Shown piece by piece: positions 30,062 to 39,609 of a DNA stretch of 64,000 bases (position 1 is the stretch's first letter; every line of letters starts with the position of its first letter). This DNA is from Aradus depressus (lineage: Eukaryota; Arthropoda; Insecta; Hemiptera; Aradidae). The stretch spans positions 6,087,107 through 6,151,106 of the forward strand of contig OY759225.1 in NCBI GenBank assembly GCA_963662175.1, written 5' to 3'. The notes under the pieces were generated by a model. That model did not search any database. It was not told where the DNA came from and saw nothing but the letters and a program-made list of their open reading frames with translations. A program made the translations under genes and the position numbers.

Positions 30062-30335
30062 AACATTAAATTTTTTCTTTCGATGAGCCTCAAACCATTG
30101 CAGCAAAGCATTGTCTAAATCAGTATGTTGGCTCTTGCGAATTTTCTTTGCAGAAAAAGATTTCCCTCATAACATTTTTTGTTTTTTTTCTTTATTGGCC
30201 CACATGATAGGAATAGTTGAGTGGGAAACACCGAATTTTTTTGATAAAGTTGAACTTGACTCATCCTTTTCCAGACGCCAAATGATGTTCAGTTTTTCAT
30301 CAATGTTCAAAGATTTTCTTTTACACTTTTAGAAA
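30062..30335 (-). pseudogene. Tigger/pogo-like transposase N-terminal relic
   Basis: The minus strand from about 30330 reads KCKRKSLNIDEKLNIIWRLE, KKFGVSHSTIPIMWANKEK, a stop, then ARKIRKSQHTDLDNALLQWF-like sequence (here KKIRKSQHTDLDNALLQWFE) and AHRKKKFNVS. This is the CENP-B-like pair of DNA-binding helix-turn-helix domains found at the start of pogo/Tigger/jerky transposases: residues of the first HTH, then the linker and the second domain with its ALLQWF helix. One in-frame stop (after KML) breaks it. The DDE catalytic domain is absent, since the sequence changes to the hairpin repeat at 30061. A domesticated gene is unlikely given the stop and the truncation. Confidence 0.82.
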
Positions 30336-30439
30336 ACACAATTGAGGGTAATTGAAAATAAAGTTAAAAAAAAACCCACGTCTTTTATGATTTTATGAAC
30401 TAAATTCATAGATCTCGAAACAATTATGTATCCAATTAT

Positions 30440-31000
30440 CTCTAATTTGATGTTTTGTTTACATTCTCTCCTTCTGATAACACCGTGCCCACCATACATA
30501 AACAACAGAACACCCCATAACGATCTTATGATACACACAGTACCCGACACAATACAAACTACTTACATACAGTTTTTTAGAAAACTTTACACACATACAG
30601 ACCCAGAAATACGTACTTTATCTTCACAACACTTACCACAAAATCCCCGACGAAGGTTGAAGAGAAGATGGAACCGCGACTTACTGCCACCTTGAATCAT
30701 ATTCGTTCTTAATATATATTTTTTTTACATTATCTTCCTTTACTTTTATCATCTCTCTACCCATCCAATCAAAATTGTCTTTCAATTCCTTTTTATTTAT
30801 TTATTATTTTTTAAATTTATTTATTTACTTATTTTTTTCTGTTCTTGTCCTAATAATTAAGATAAATTTTCGTCCCGAGGACCTACCAGTGGGTGGCCTT
30901 CCTCTCACGTGCCCTTCACGCCAACATGTCAATACCATCATAGATGCTGGTTGTTGCACCCTTTCAACAGTTGTATCTTTATAAATAAAATAATTAAAAA
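30440..31000 (+). pseudogene. Jockey-like LINE 3' end
   Basis: The frame ITPCPPYINNRTPHNDLMIH continues through TYIQFFRKLYTHTDPEIRTL to RRRLKRRWNRDLLPP and a stop at 30693-30695. This is the end of a Jockey-type ORF2. The 3' UTR carries AAGATAAATTTTCGTCCCGA, GGACCTACCAGTGGGTGG and CTTCCTCTCACGTGCCC and ends near 31000 in TATAAATAAAATAATTAAAA. The same end is present at 36238-36510. It differs from the Jockey at 26236 in its UTR, so two subfamilies exist. Confidence 0.85.
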
Positions 31001-31790
31001 GATTGGGTTTTAACACGTTATAAATATAGACTGAGGCAATGTAGAGGGTATTAAAAGGCTGCAATGGTCTTGTTTATGTTTGTACAGGTGTATGCAAGTA
31101 AACACACAAATCTGGAACTGTTTTTTTTTTTTTTTTTGGGAGTACCTGATCCCTTGAGGGGGGTCGGTGACATCACGTTTTTATATCGTCGAGGAATGGA
31201 TAACCTTCTTCGGTTTATTTAACATTTTTTAAAAAATTGTTACTGAGGACGGCTGTGGACCGGCTCGATGACTGTCGTCCTTAGTTTTCAGCGCTTTACG
31301 CCGAGTGAGCTCGGGATCTTTCTGGGGGGTTCTGTTCTACCTACTTCCCGAAGCCGGGGGTAGCCACCACAATGCCTGTCGGCGGTTTGCGGGGCCCCCG
31401 GCGCTGGGTTAGAAGGTTTTTTGAAATCTGCATCTGGTTTTTTTGTATTTTGGCCAGGTTTTGAGGCCTTTTGCCCCAGTGAGCGACGCCGGCAACCTAG
31501 CTAGGTTTTCTATGAAAATAACTAATATAAACATAAATGTCAAATTGAAAGGAAAGGTCGCCTTCTTGACATTCATTTCATTTCAGTTAGTTTTATTATT
31601 TTCCTTTTTTTCTGTCTTTCAACTTTTCTCTTTTCTATAGAATTGCAAGTTAATTTGATTCAAAAAAAAAAAAGTTAAATGGAATTCACATTTCAGACAA
31701 TAAACAACTTTTTGATCCGTTATTAAAAGTTTATCAATGTAAAAAGTGTCAAAAAATTTAAAAACGAAAATTGTATCAGATTCGAGAATG
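31001..31790. other. unrecognised, partly GC-rich (31140-31500)
   Basis: A GC-rich block has a GGGGGGTCGGTGAC start and GGCGGTTTGCGGGGCCCCCG. The minus strand reads GIVVATPGFGK-like residues in one frame, but no domain can be named. It could be 5' UTR or ORF1 sequence of a retrotransposon. Confidence 0.35.
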
Positions 31791-31794
31791 TCGT

Positions 31795-32220
31795 AGGAAC
31801 AAAAAGTCGTCGGTGAATCACTGACAATGTACTTCCCCACAACGAATTAACCAATTAACTTTTCGCTCCCCTGACCTCATCTTATTTTGGTGTCGATATA
31901 TTCATAACATCGGAACTTATTAAGGATTTTTTTGAATTGAGCCTCTCCCCTTATCCCCTTCATCCCTTGGCTGAAAAACAATAAGTGTCGTCCTTACGGA
32001 GTTTTGATTTCACATAGGTATGAGATTTTATGTCGATACATTCATATTACAACGGCAGTTAATAGTATTGAGTTAAGTCTCTCCCCTAATTCTCCTTGTT
32101 CCCTTCAGTCGATTTGGCTGAAAAACAATAGGTATCGTCATTAGAGGGTTCTGGATTCACATATACAATTTCGTGTCGATACATTCATTCTATCGGAAGT
32201 TATTGTGTTGACAGGTACTG
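31795..32220 (+). mobile_element. LT1, left two thirds
   Basis: AAAGTCGTCGGTGAATCACT, TACTTCCCCACAACG, CAATTAACTTTTCGCTCCCC, TGTCGATACATTCATATTAC and ATTCATTCTATCGGAAGTTA are in LT1 order. It stops at GTGTTGACAG where SINE-A sequence begins. Confidence 0.88.
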
Positions 32221-32265
32221 AGATGTCTAAACCTCTACTACTAGGTGAATATAAATTTAGGGTAG
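32221..32265 (+). mobile_element. SINE-A fragment, left of a DNA insert
   Basis: The words ACTAGGTGAATATAAATTT and AGGGTAG are SINE-A. The rest of the copy, GTAAAATTTAGGACTACC onward, lies at 32840-32897. Confidence 0.75.
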
Positions 32266-32836
32266 GGGGGTAATATAAATTACGTAAGGCATTCAGGGGG
32301 GGGGGGGGGGGGGTGGGGGTAAGCTCAATACTACTAATTTTTACTATAGGGGAGGGGGGTAAAGAATTTGATCTTATGTAAGTTTTTGAATTTAAAATCT
32401 ACTATTTTCGCGCTAAGAAATGGCGCTATTGGATAGCGCCATCTGTACTTAGTTCTCAAATTCAGTATTGAACCCTACACAAATCATATGGTCTCAGTAC
32501 TACTAGACATTTTTTCATTCTATTGTCTCGCTGACTAGGGATTTCCCTATTGCTTGAATTTTGAATAATAATTGTCATTTTCGTATCATTTATTTATTAT
32601 ACCTGACATGTCTGCATATTTACATCCACTATTATTTAAAGCTTGGCTACAAGCTGCTCAAACTGTATTTTATTTTATCAATACGATCATTTCTTACGAA
32701 AATTTCTTATCAAGGGGTAGAGGGGGAGGGGGGGGGGGGGGAGTTGAAATCTTATGATATCTGACAATGGGGGGGAGGGGGGGGGGGAGGGTCAAATTAG
32801 CTTTAAAAAAGCCTTACATAATTTATGAATGGCCCC
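32266..32836. mobile_element. 571-bp TIR element inserted in SINE-A
   Basis: The left end GGGGGTAATATAAATTACGT continues AAGGC. The right end reversed is GGGGCCATTCATAAATTATG, TAAGGC. TAG occurs on both sides (32263-32265 and 32837-32839), a possible 3-bp target duplication of the kind left by PIF/Harbinger-type elements. Inside are two G-run blocks (near 32297 and 32768) and a small hairpin, ATGGCGCTATTGGATAGCGC. No transposase is encoded. Superfamily assignment is tentative. Confidence 0.65.
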
Positions 32837-32839
32837 TAG

Positions 32840-32897
32840 GTAAAATTTAGGACTACCATAGTAGAATAGGGCTTTTGTCCACCAGAGAAACGAAAGA
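32840..32897 (+). mobile_element. SINE-A fragment, right of a DNA insert
   Basis: AAAATTTAGGACTACCATAG and TTGTCCACCAGAG continue the SINE-A interrupted at 32265. Confidence 0.75.
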
Positions 32898-33122
32898 TAT
32901 TGATTTTGTAACGAAATCAGCCAAAGGGAATGGGGGAATTAGGGGGATGCTTAACAAAAATGCTCTAGTAACTTTCATTGTAGTCAAATTCAAAACCCCG
33001 TTTATTAATTTTCAGCAGAATCGCCCAAAAGGAAAGTGGGAATCGGAAGAGGGATGAACTCAAACAACTGTTGAATTGATATTATTGAAAAAATTATTGA
33101 ATTGTTTGTATTCATTGAATGA
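32898..33122 (-). mobile_element. LT1-like internal fragment
   Basis: Minus-strand LT1 words occur: GAAATCAGCCAAAGGGAA, GGGGGATGCTTAAC and TTTTCAGCAGAATCGCCC. The copy is short and diverged. Confidence 0.55.
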
Positions 33123-33362
33123 ATATAACGACACTAAATGAAGTATGAAGGAAGATTCAGAAGGCCCAATGTAATACTACTGATATAACGACACTAAATG
33201 AAGTATGAAGGAAGATTCAGAAGGCCCAATGTAATACTACTGATATAACGACACTAAATGAAGTATGAAGGAAGATTCAGAAGGCCCAATGTAATACTAC
33301 TGATATAACGACACTAAATGAAGTATGAAGGAAGATTCAGAAGGCCCAATGTAATACTACTG
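33123..33362. repeat. 60-bp tandem repeat, four identical copies
   Basis: Four exact 60-bp units begin at 33123, 33183, 33243 and 33303. Each contains ATATAACGACACTAAATGAA and GGCCCAATGTAATACTACTG. I see no difference between units, so the expansion is either recent or an assembly effect. There is no spacer, so it is not a CRISPR array. No gene overlaps. Confidence 0.98.
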
Positions 33363-33364
33363 AT

Positions 33365-33636
33365 TTTGTGCCAAAGTGTCAGTTGGAAGTGCAAATCATA
33401 TGGCTCGGTTTATTATCATTTAAACAACAAGATAACTTGGTCATTATTGAGGCTGAGATAAAAAATATATGAGACAAGAGGAGGACGCTGAAGAAGTGTC
33501 TGGTTAACTGGAACTGGAGGAAGTCAGCTCGTTAATCATTGTCCTGGGTCAGTTAGGCAGCTCCAGACAGTCCACTTTGGACACTGCCTCATCAGCCCTC
33601 CTCTAGCATTTATTTTGGACATTTTTACATACACTA
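33365..33636. other. unrecognised DNA
   Basis: Moderate GC, no family match. Confidence 0.4.
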
Positions 33637-34190
33637 AAACCTCGCTTATCCGAAGAGAAAAGGCTGGACGTCTTTCCGGATAACTTTATTTTATGGATAC
33701 TAAAAAAATATATATATTTTTTTCTTTCTATTTTGCCGTTTAATGTTTACAGAAATAATAGAAAAAAAAATTTGTGAGTGACGCGGTACTCAAAAAAATT
33801 GATGTGTTAAGTCCGCTTTAGTTTGAAAAATTTGCTGTCGTGTACTGATTTTGATTAAAATTTGTTTTATAATTTTACAATAAGAAAATTTAGTATGAGG
33901 AATTAAACTTTTAAATTTATTGTTCTTCAATTTCTTTTATACATGCAATTATAGGTTTGTGATAGCTAAAATAAGGTATATACAACTGTGATTGTAGTGT
34001 CTCTAAATACTGCGAGAATGCAGCGACGATTGTAGTTTTCGAATTTTTTTGTGGAAATGCTTCGATTTGTATTCATTTGTAGATTAAGTTTGTCATTTAA
34101 AAATGAAATAAGCTGTTGGGTGTCTCCTGAAATGCCTTTCATACACATCACAGAGCTATTCAGCAAACATTTAGGTTATTTTTTTACTTG
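33637..34190 (-). pseudogene. Tigger/pogo-like element, 3' part
   Basis: The left end CACTAAAACCTCGCTTATCC, GAAG and then TTTCCGGATAACTTTATTT form a pogo/Tigger-style terminal repeat with its inner mirror word. To the right, on the minus strand, is a short frame (33966-34166) with GDTQQLISFLNDKLNLQMN. It fits the low-complexity C-terminal end of such transposases only loosely. The orientation, with the transposase reading toward this terminus, is consistent. Most of the element is missing. A related piece lies at 37230-37400. Confidence 0.5.
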
Positions 34191-35140
34191 CACAGTTATG
34201 GTATAGGTAGTAAGGGAAAATTATGAAATCTGTCAAAAATTCGATGTTACATTTTCACCGGAATTTCAAGTTTTCCGACCTCCTCTTTCCAAAAATGAGA
34301 AGAAAAATAGTATATATATAATATAATAAAAAATTTAATTATATAATAAAAAATTAGGGGCCCCAGTACGAATTAATCGTGTTTTTGCTCTTCATCTAAA
34401 TCGGCCGTTTTGGGTTCAAATAAATAGTTGACTTACTACTACCCAATTTCGTGACGACCTAACCTAACCTATTGATAAAATCCTTTCTTTTTTGTAAATA
34501 AACTTTGTAAGATATAATTTGATTTTCAAACAAGTTGTAATTGTATTTTGTTTATAAATAAATAAAGCTTAACAATAAAATAAAATAAAAGTATTATTTA
34601 TGGATCAATAAACAAAAAAATTTAAAAAATCGCGAAAGAAGTTTTACTTGTGGCGAATGTTGCAAGGACACAATATTGTTTTTTTTCTCTTTTTCAATAT
34701 CTCGGAGACGAAACTAAAATGATGAGAATGAAGGTGGGATTTTTCCCAAAAGAAGTCTAGGGATGACAATTTCCTGTGCCATGACCCCGTGGTTCCTTCT
34801 GGAGATGAGGTGGTCCCCTCGTACAATATTGCCATAGTTGGACTGACGTGTCCCTCTATATAAGTGTCCACTCCTGTCTTCACCTTCAGATATTGGGTAT
34901 CTCCCAGCCTCCTTCATACAGCACATCCGACAGAAACAATCAGGACGTCCTCCCCTCTCCTTCTGTCTCCTTCACTTACACATTATTAACTTGATGAAAT
35001 TTCTTTTTGTCTTTTTTTTTTTTTTTCTTTCTCCTTTCTTTGGTCCATATTATATTCTAGTCCAGTCTGGAGAAGTTGACCGAGTTCAGGTCTCATAACC
35101 AGCAAGATATCACTTTATAAGTTACTAACAAAAATAACAC
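34191..35140. other. LT1 traces, a SINE-A tail scrap, unrecognised DNA
   Basis: At 34200-34440 there are degenerate LT1 words (GGAAAATTATGAAATCTGTC, AGTACGAATTAATCG). At 34456-34472, GACCTAACCTAACCTA is the bare SINE-A tail. From 34640 to 34980 there is a GC-richer piece holding TATATAAG (34856) and two small minus-strand frames without motifs. Confidence 0.4.
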
Positions 35141-35144
35141 GATT

Positions 35145-35212
35145 TTCTTATACCAACCCCGTTTTTACAGGGGTCACTCTCCCCCCCCCCCCCCCCCCCC
35201 TTCAAATTCATT
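35145..35212. mobile_element. mariner-like MITE, one end, with a C run
   Basis: GATTTTCTTATACCAACCCC, then TTTACAGGGGTCACTCT matches the left end of the MITE at 13899. A C homopolymer of about 20 bases follows. Confidence 0.6.
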
Positions 35213-35229
35213 TCATACACTCAAAACTG

Positions 35230-35370
35230 GGTATTTATTTATTTACATATTTACAACGGCATAACATTTGACATTAGCAATTGCGATAAGTAGTGCAGTG
35301 TCAAGTGCGTGGTTGTACTGCTGAGCTGAGGTACGTGACCGAAGAGGAGTCCAGGCTAGTCCAGACGTCG
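35230..35370 (-). pseudogene. Jockey-like 3' end, beyond a MITE
   Basis: On the minus strand this continues the relic at 35842-36237 and ends in a 3' UTR with GTAAATATGTAAATAAATAA. The last five bases, CGTCG (35366-35370), are the target duplication of the MITE at 35371. Confidence 0.65.
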
Positions 35371-35836
35371 CACAGTGTGAAATTTATGAGTTTTGATTTT
35401 CAAAATTCGAGCCCCCGCTCAATTTTTAATAAATTTGGATGAAACTAGGTGCAAAATATTCGTGAAAGCTGGCTTTTTATCATGTAACTGCGGGTTTCAC
35501 AATTAAGGTATTATATGCCAATTGACAGCTGCCAAAACCCCGCGAAATTTTTTTAAAAAATGTAATTTTTTTGTCCAAGTTTTTGTTAATGGATTTTTAC
35601 TACTTAAATGAATGTTTTTTGGGTCGCTGATTACGAATTCAATATTTATTTTAGCCAAAAGTGGTCCTAATGTTGTCATTTTGGCCTAAAGTGGTCCAAA
35701 TTCAATATATTGGCTATTTTTGCCACTGGCATATAATACCTTGATTGTGAAACCTAGTTTCACCTATTGTGCACCTAGTTTCATCCAAGCGGAGGCTCGA
35801 ATTTTGAAAATAAAAACTCATAAATTTCACACTGTG
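35371..35836. mobile_element. Transib-like MITE, copy 1
   Basis: Ends are CACAGTGTGAAATTTATGAG and its inverse, and the inverted repeats extend inward through GAGCCCCCGCTC and CTGCGGGTTTCAC. Flanks are CGTCG on the left and CGTTG on the right, a 5-bp duplication with one change. A CACAGTG-type start with GC-rich 5-bp duplications is the signature of Transib, the superfamily related to RAG1. No transposase is present (466 bp). It sits inside a Jockey relic. Copy 2 is at 47165. Confidence 0.8.
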
Positions 35837-35841
35837 CGTTG

Positions 35842-36237
35842 TGGCTGATTTTTGGGGAGAATGTGGATAATTGTAGTATAAGTGGATTGGCGTGATGATG
35901 GATTTTATCGGGAAAATGTTGATATCGTGCCTTGATGATAGAGGGTACAAATGGGATGATAAGGTCCATTATGCAATGTAAGATTGGAAACGTAAAATGA
36001 AGCATCGGCAATGTGGCGTTGTATATTTGATTTTTTGGCTGATCCCAATATTTCGATACCATAAGTCCAGATGGGTTTTAGAATAGTGTTGTTTATGTGA
36101 AGTTTGTTCTCAAGAGGTAATGCTGATCGTCGTCCGATGATTGATTTCAGTTCTCCAAATCGTCTTTTGAGGTCTGTGCGTTTCTATCTGATGTGGGTTG
36201 TCCAAGTTAAACGTTCGTCTAAATGAAGTCCTAGACC
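35842..36237 (-). pseudogene. Jockey-like reverse transcriptase relic
   Basis: The minus strand from 36237 reads GLHLDERLTWTTHIR, a stop, KRTDLKRRFGELKSIIGRRS, then TILKPIWTYGIEILGSAKKS and FYVSNLTLHN. These are the post-palm motifs of Jockey-type ORF2, including the PIWTYG box. Frameshifts follow. At 35841 the Transib-like MITE interrupts it; the relic resumes at 35370. Its 5' end abuts, in opposite orientation, the Jockey 3' end at 36238. Confidence 0.85.
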
Positions 36238-36510
36238 CCACGAAGGTTAAAGAGAAGGTGGAACCGCGACTTACTGCCTTCTTGAATAATATTCTTTATT
36301 AATATTCTTCAAAACTATTTTCCTTTACTTTTATTACCTCTCTTATTACTTATTTTATTATTATTTTATTTTTATGTCCTAATAATCAAGATAAATTTTC
36401 GTGCTGAGGACCTACCACTGGGTAGCCTTCCTCTCACAGCACCATATCTACGTGCACATCATAGATCTACTATAAGTTATATCTTTATAAACAGAAAACA
36501 AAATAAAAGT
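36238..36510 (+). pseudogene. Jockey-like LINE 3' end, short
   Basis: It begins CGAAGGTTAAAGAGAAGGTG, coding RRLKRRWNRDLL and a stop. The 3' UTR AAGATAAATTTTCGTGCTGA, GGACCTACCACTGGGTAG and TATCTTTATAAACAG matches 30650-31000. This is a 5'-truncated insertion of about 270 bp. Confidence 0.85.
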
Positions 36511-37225
36511 TTTCATTATCCCAAAAATGAAAAAAAAAAAAAAAAAGTCTATATATGCTAAATCGGAAAAGGGAAAAGAGAGATATAGGTACGGGCCTAA
36601 CTCCAATTAACTGTCGAGCTTGTAGATTAATTTTGGAATTAGAAAGTCGGAAAACATGAAACTGAAGAGAAAACTGAACCTGGGGGGAGCTAAGGGTATT
36701 TCTTAGATTTTCCTGACGCCCTTATACTCCGCAAAGCATCATGGTTGACTAAAGATATATTCTAACCCTGCCACTTCTTCCCTCCACTGAGATTACCCTA
36801 TGAATGGGCACAGAAGATCGATATATATAGCGCATTGGGAAGTTTGGGGGACGTATATATATTCATCTAAAAAAAAAAAAAAATTCTCAGGCATGGAGGG
36901 TGAGGACTGACGTGCACACTTCCACAATCCTCCATTGGTTTAATGTCTTCAGTACGAGTGTGTCTCCAAAGAGCGGATTTCTGGGGAAGGGGTTCTTCCC
37001 CCCCTCCCCCCCCCCCCCCTCATAACATATTTGGATACGACATACAATTTTACATGCTAAAAAAAAAAATGGGTGTGTGCTTATGACCACACGACAGAAG
37101 TGAAAACTTCAGATTTTTTAATTTTAATATATAGTTTGGTGGTGAATCAGAAAGAAGATGATTATTATATAAATAATTATTATTCTTATATAAAATTATT
37201 TATTTTTATTTATATACTCATAAAG
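36511..37225. other. LT1 traces and unrecognised DNA
   Basis: At 36550-36680 minus-strand LT1 words appear (AAATCGGAAAAGGG, GGAAAACATGAAACTG). A C run at 37007-37018 and a G/A-rich patch are also present. No gene is seen. Confidence 0.45.
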
Positions 37226-37229
37226 TAAT

Positions 37230-37400
37230 ATTAGTTACAAAATATATAATGATATTTGTGAATTAATTATTTAGATGAATTTTGCTATGATTGGACTTCT
37301 TCATTGTTATTATATTCTAAGAATGAAACAATAGGTTTATGGTAGCTGAAATATGTTATAAATACTTTAGATTCACACTTGAAATACTACACTGATTATA
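37230..37400 (-). mobile_element. fragment related to the Tigger-like element
   Basis: The words ATAGGTTTATGGTAGCTGAA and ATATGTTATAAATAC align with ATAGGTTTGTGATAGCTAAA and ATAAGGTATATACAAC at 33951-33990. No ends are visible. Confidence 0.35.
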
Positions 37401-37559
37401 TGCAGAACATACATAATATTATAATATTATTGTATTATTATAATACGTGATATGATGCGCTTATATTATGCGCTTGATGTCGAGTGGATCCGAGTAAACC
37501 CGAATCAGTGTCGACCCGAAGCTGACGGTTCACTTTCGTTCAGAGCGCGCCTAAAGAAG

Positions 37560-37965
37560 TTGTCACTTTAAAAAAGTGGTCGATGAATTATCGGATCTGT
37601 ATTTCCCCAGAACGGATTAATCAATTAACTTTTCGCTCCCCCCCCTCAAAAAAAAAAAAAACCTGTGTACCGTTTATATTATATTTTATATGTGTGGTCT
37701 AAACCCCATTAGGACGACACTTATTAATTTACCGCGGAAGGGAAGGGGGGGATAACCGAATCAAACTGCAGTTATTAGAGCTTTTGAGTCAAGCCCCTCC
37801 CCTAATCTCCCTCCCCTTTAGCCTATTTGATAGAAATTTATCAGGTTATGTTCTCATTGGGTTTTGATTTTACATATGAAATTTCATGACGATACATTTA
37901 TTATATGGACAGTTATTGGGGTTTTTGAGTTGTGCAACCCTGTGATCCCTCCTTCCCTTAAATAA
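37560..37965 (+). mobile_element. LT1, rearranged
   Basis: The plus-strand left end (GATGAATTATCGGATCTG, ATTTCCCCAGAACGG, CAATTAACTTTTCGCTCCCC) is followed by a short minus-strand piece (37690-37760). Plus-strand core blocks follow (AACTGCAGTTATTAGAGC, CCCCTCCCCTAATCTCC, GATACATTTATTATATGG). A local inversion has occurred. Confidence 0.75.
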
Positions 37966-38625
37966 TAAGTATATAAAAAACAGTCGTCCAGTTTATATGT
38001 AATATTAATTCGAAATTTTGTGTAAAAAAAACAAAAAAATTTGAACATCTGTATAATGTAAGTGACGCTCTGTGTCGAAGTGAAGGCAGATTAAGAGGCC
38101 TTAATCAAGTGACAGCCCTGTGATAATATAGTGTGTGTTAAATTGACCATCTTGTCACAGGGGGGTGGGGGGTGCACAAGGGTAAAAACCCCCTAACTAG
38201 GCTTCACCCTCCATTAACACATGAGTCCGGGTGTTCCGAGCTGCCGTCCTGGCTCAACTAGGTTGCCCCTTCTACAGTTAATTTAACAGGAGCATAAATC
38301 TAAAGGGGGGGGGGGGCACCCCAATTTATAGAGGTGAACCCGAGAGGGGGGGGGCCGACAATTAAGAAACAAACTTGGTTCTCCGGCCGCTCTCCTAGCA
38401 ATTAAAGTTGAACAGAGGAGGAGGCATGCCTCATCGGAGCGTGGCGTTCATCACATCCCTTGACAACCTTGAACATGACAAATATCGTCTTGTCTCAACT
38501 CACACCGCACACTTTTAACTGAAAATAATAACCTAACCACACTTTCTAACTTGCTATTAACTTCCCCCATGACGAATTAACCTTTAACATAGTTACGAGT
38601 CCCCACAAGTCTAACTCTGTACTGC
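37966..38625. other. unrecognised DNA with G runs
   Basis: G runs near 38160, 38308 and 38346 and a GC-richer section (38150-38420) lack a recognisable frame or family. Confidence 0.4.
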
Positions 38626-38839
38626 CCCAGCTCTGCGGAGTTATGTAATCGATCAATTCGATGTTGTTATCACTGCTGTTTCAGGTTTTCTGAACCCTTG
38701 ATTCCAAAAATGAAAAGAACATCTTTGTCAGTCTGTATGTCTCAAAAAGTCGGTGAATCATTGGCAATGTACTTCCCCAGCAGGAATTAACTAATTACAT
38801 AATGTGGCTTCCGAATCCTCATACTAAATTTTGTTTTGG
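38626..38839 (+). mobile_element. LT1 split copy, left part
   Basis: The left inverted repeat CCCAGCTCTGCGGAGTTATG, TAATCGATCAATTCGATG is followed by a CAGTCTGTATGTCTC stretch, AAAGTCGGTGAATCATTGGC, TACTTCCCCAGCAGG and CCTCATACTAAATTTTG. The copy resumes at about 39328 and again at 40303. Confidence 0.85.
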
Positions 38840-39327
38840 CTACCGAAATGCGACTGAAACTCCATAGCTGTTGTTCTTAAGCCAGTGGGTGGTGTGGACG
38901 TGTGCGGCGCACGGAAAGGACGCAAGCATTTTTGTCACATTCAACGCACACGATCCGTAGCTTGTCGGTTTTTTGACGAAGATCAAAGAGATTGCTGTTT
39001 CTAGTGTGGACGCTTCCCAAACATTTAAAAATTCATTTAGTAATCTGCACCCCAACTTTGCTATATTTTGATGTTTATTTTTTGCATTTGAGTGGTTTAG
39101 TTGTTCCTTGTCCATACCCATAGTTTATATTATTTTTTAATATAAATAATACATTTTTAAGCAGGAAAGTACAAAAACCTCGACAAAAATAAACAATTCG
39201 GAAACAGTGATGTAACCTCCACTTATTTTCACGTATGGCTTGAGCGGGGAGACTTAAAAATTTTCGTGAATAAATAAGTGTCTGATAAACGCGTTCGCCG
39301 CAAATATTTGTAGGTGTGGACCCGGCT
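38840..39327. mobile_element. unidentified insert in LT1
   Basis: The word GTGTGGAC occurs at about 38894, 39014 and 39312. A 93-codon minus-strand frame (38840-39121) has no motif I can name. Its outer edges are not bounded by a clear duplication. It may be the remains of a DNA element related to the region at 20355-20890, which shares GTGTGGACC. Confidence 0.35.
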
Positions 39328-39411
39328 TTATGGAGTTTAGATCACACATATAAAATTTCGTCTCGATACATTGACTCTATCGGGAGTTTACAAACACACA
39401 GACAGACAGCG
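39328..39411 (+). mobile_element. LT1 split copy, middle part
   Basis: ATGGAGTTTAGATCACACAT, AAAATTTCGTCTCGATACAT, TCTATCGGGAGTTTACAA and ACACACAGACAGACAG continue the copy from 38839. It is cut again at 39411. Confidence 0.8.
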
Positions 39412-39609
39412 ACAGATTAACAATAGAGGCATTCAAGGCACTTGTCCTGGGGGATATGAATTAGGGGTGGCAAAATATCAGATTTTTTTTTTCACATACA
39501 TTTCACACACTAAAATTGATTTTTTAATGAGAAATCTCATAATAATTGTTTTAATATATTAATAACAATATTTAAGATTAAATTTAAAATTTATATCTAA
39601 ATAAAAATT
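39412..39609. other. unrecognised DNA beside the RTE relic
   Basis: AGAGGCATTCAAGGCACTTG and GGGTGGCAAAATATC resemble 24520-24570 (ACATTTGTCCAGGGGTGGCA). No other match was found. Confidence 0.35.

Noticed and set aside
33123..33362. CRISPR-like array
   Set aside because: The 60-bp units are contiguous and identical, with no variable spacers, in eukaryotic DNA.
34850..34900. core promoter (TATATAAG followed by TTCAGAT)
   Set aside because: Such words are frequent by chance in AT-rich DNA and no coding sequence follows.
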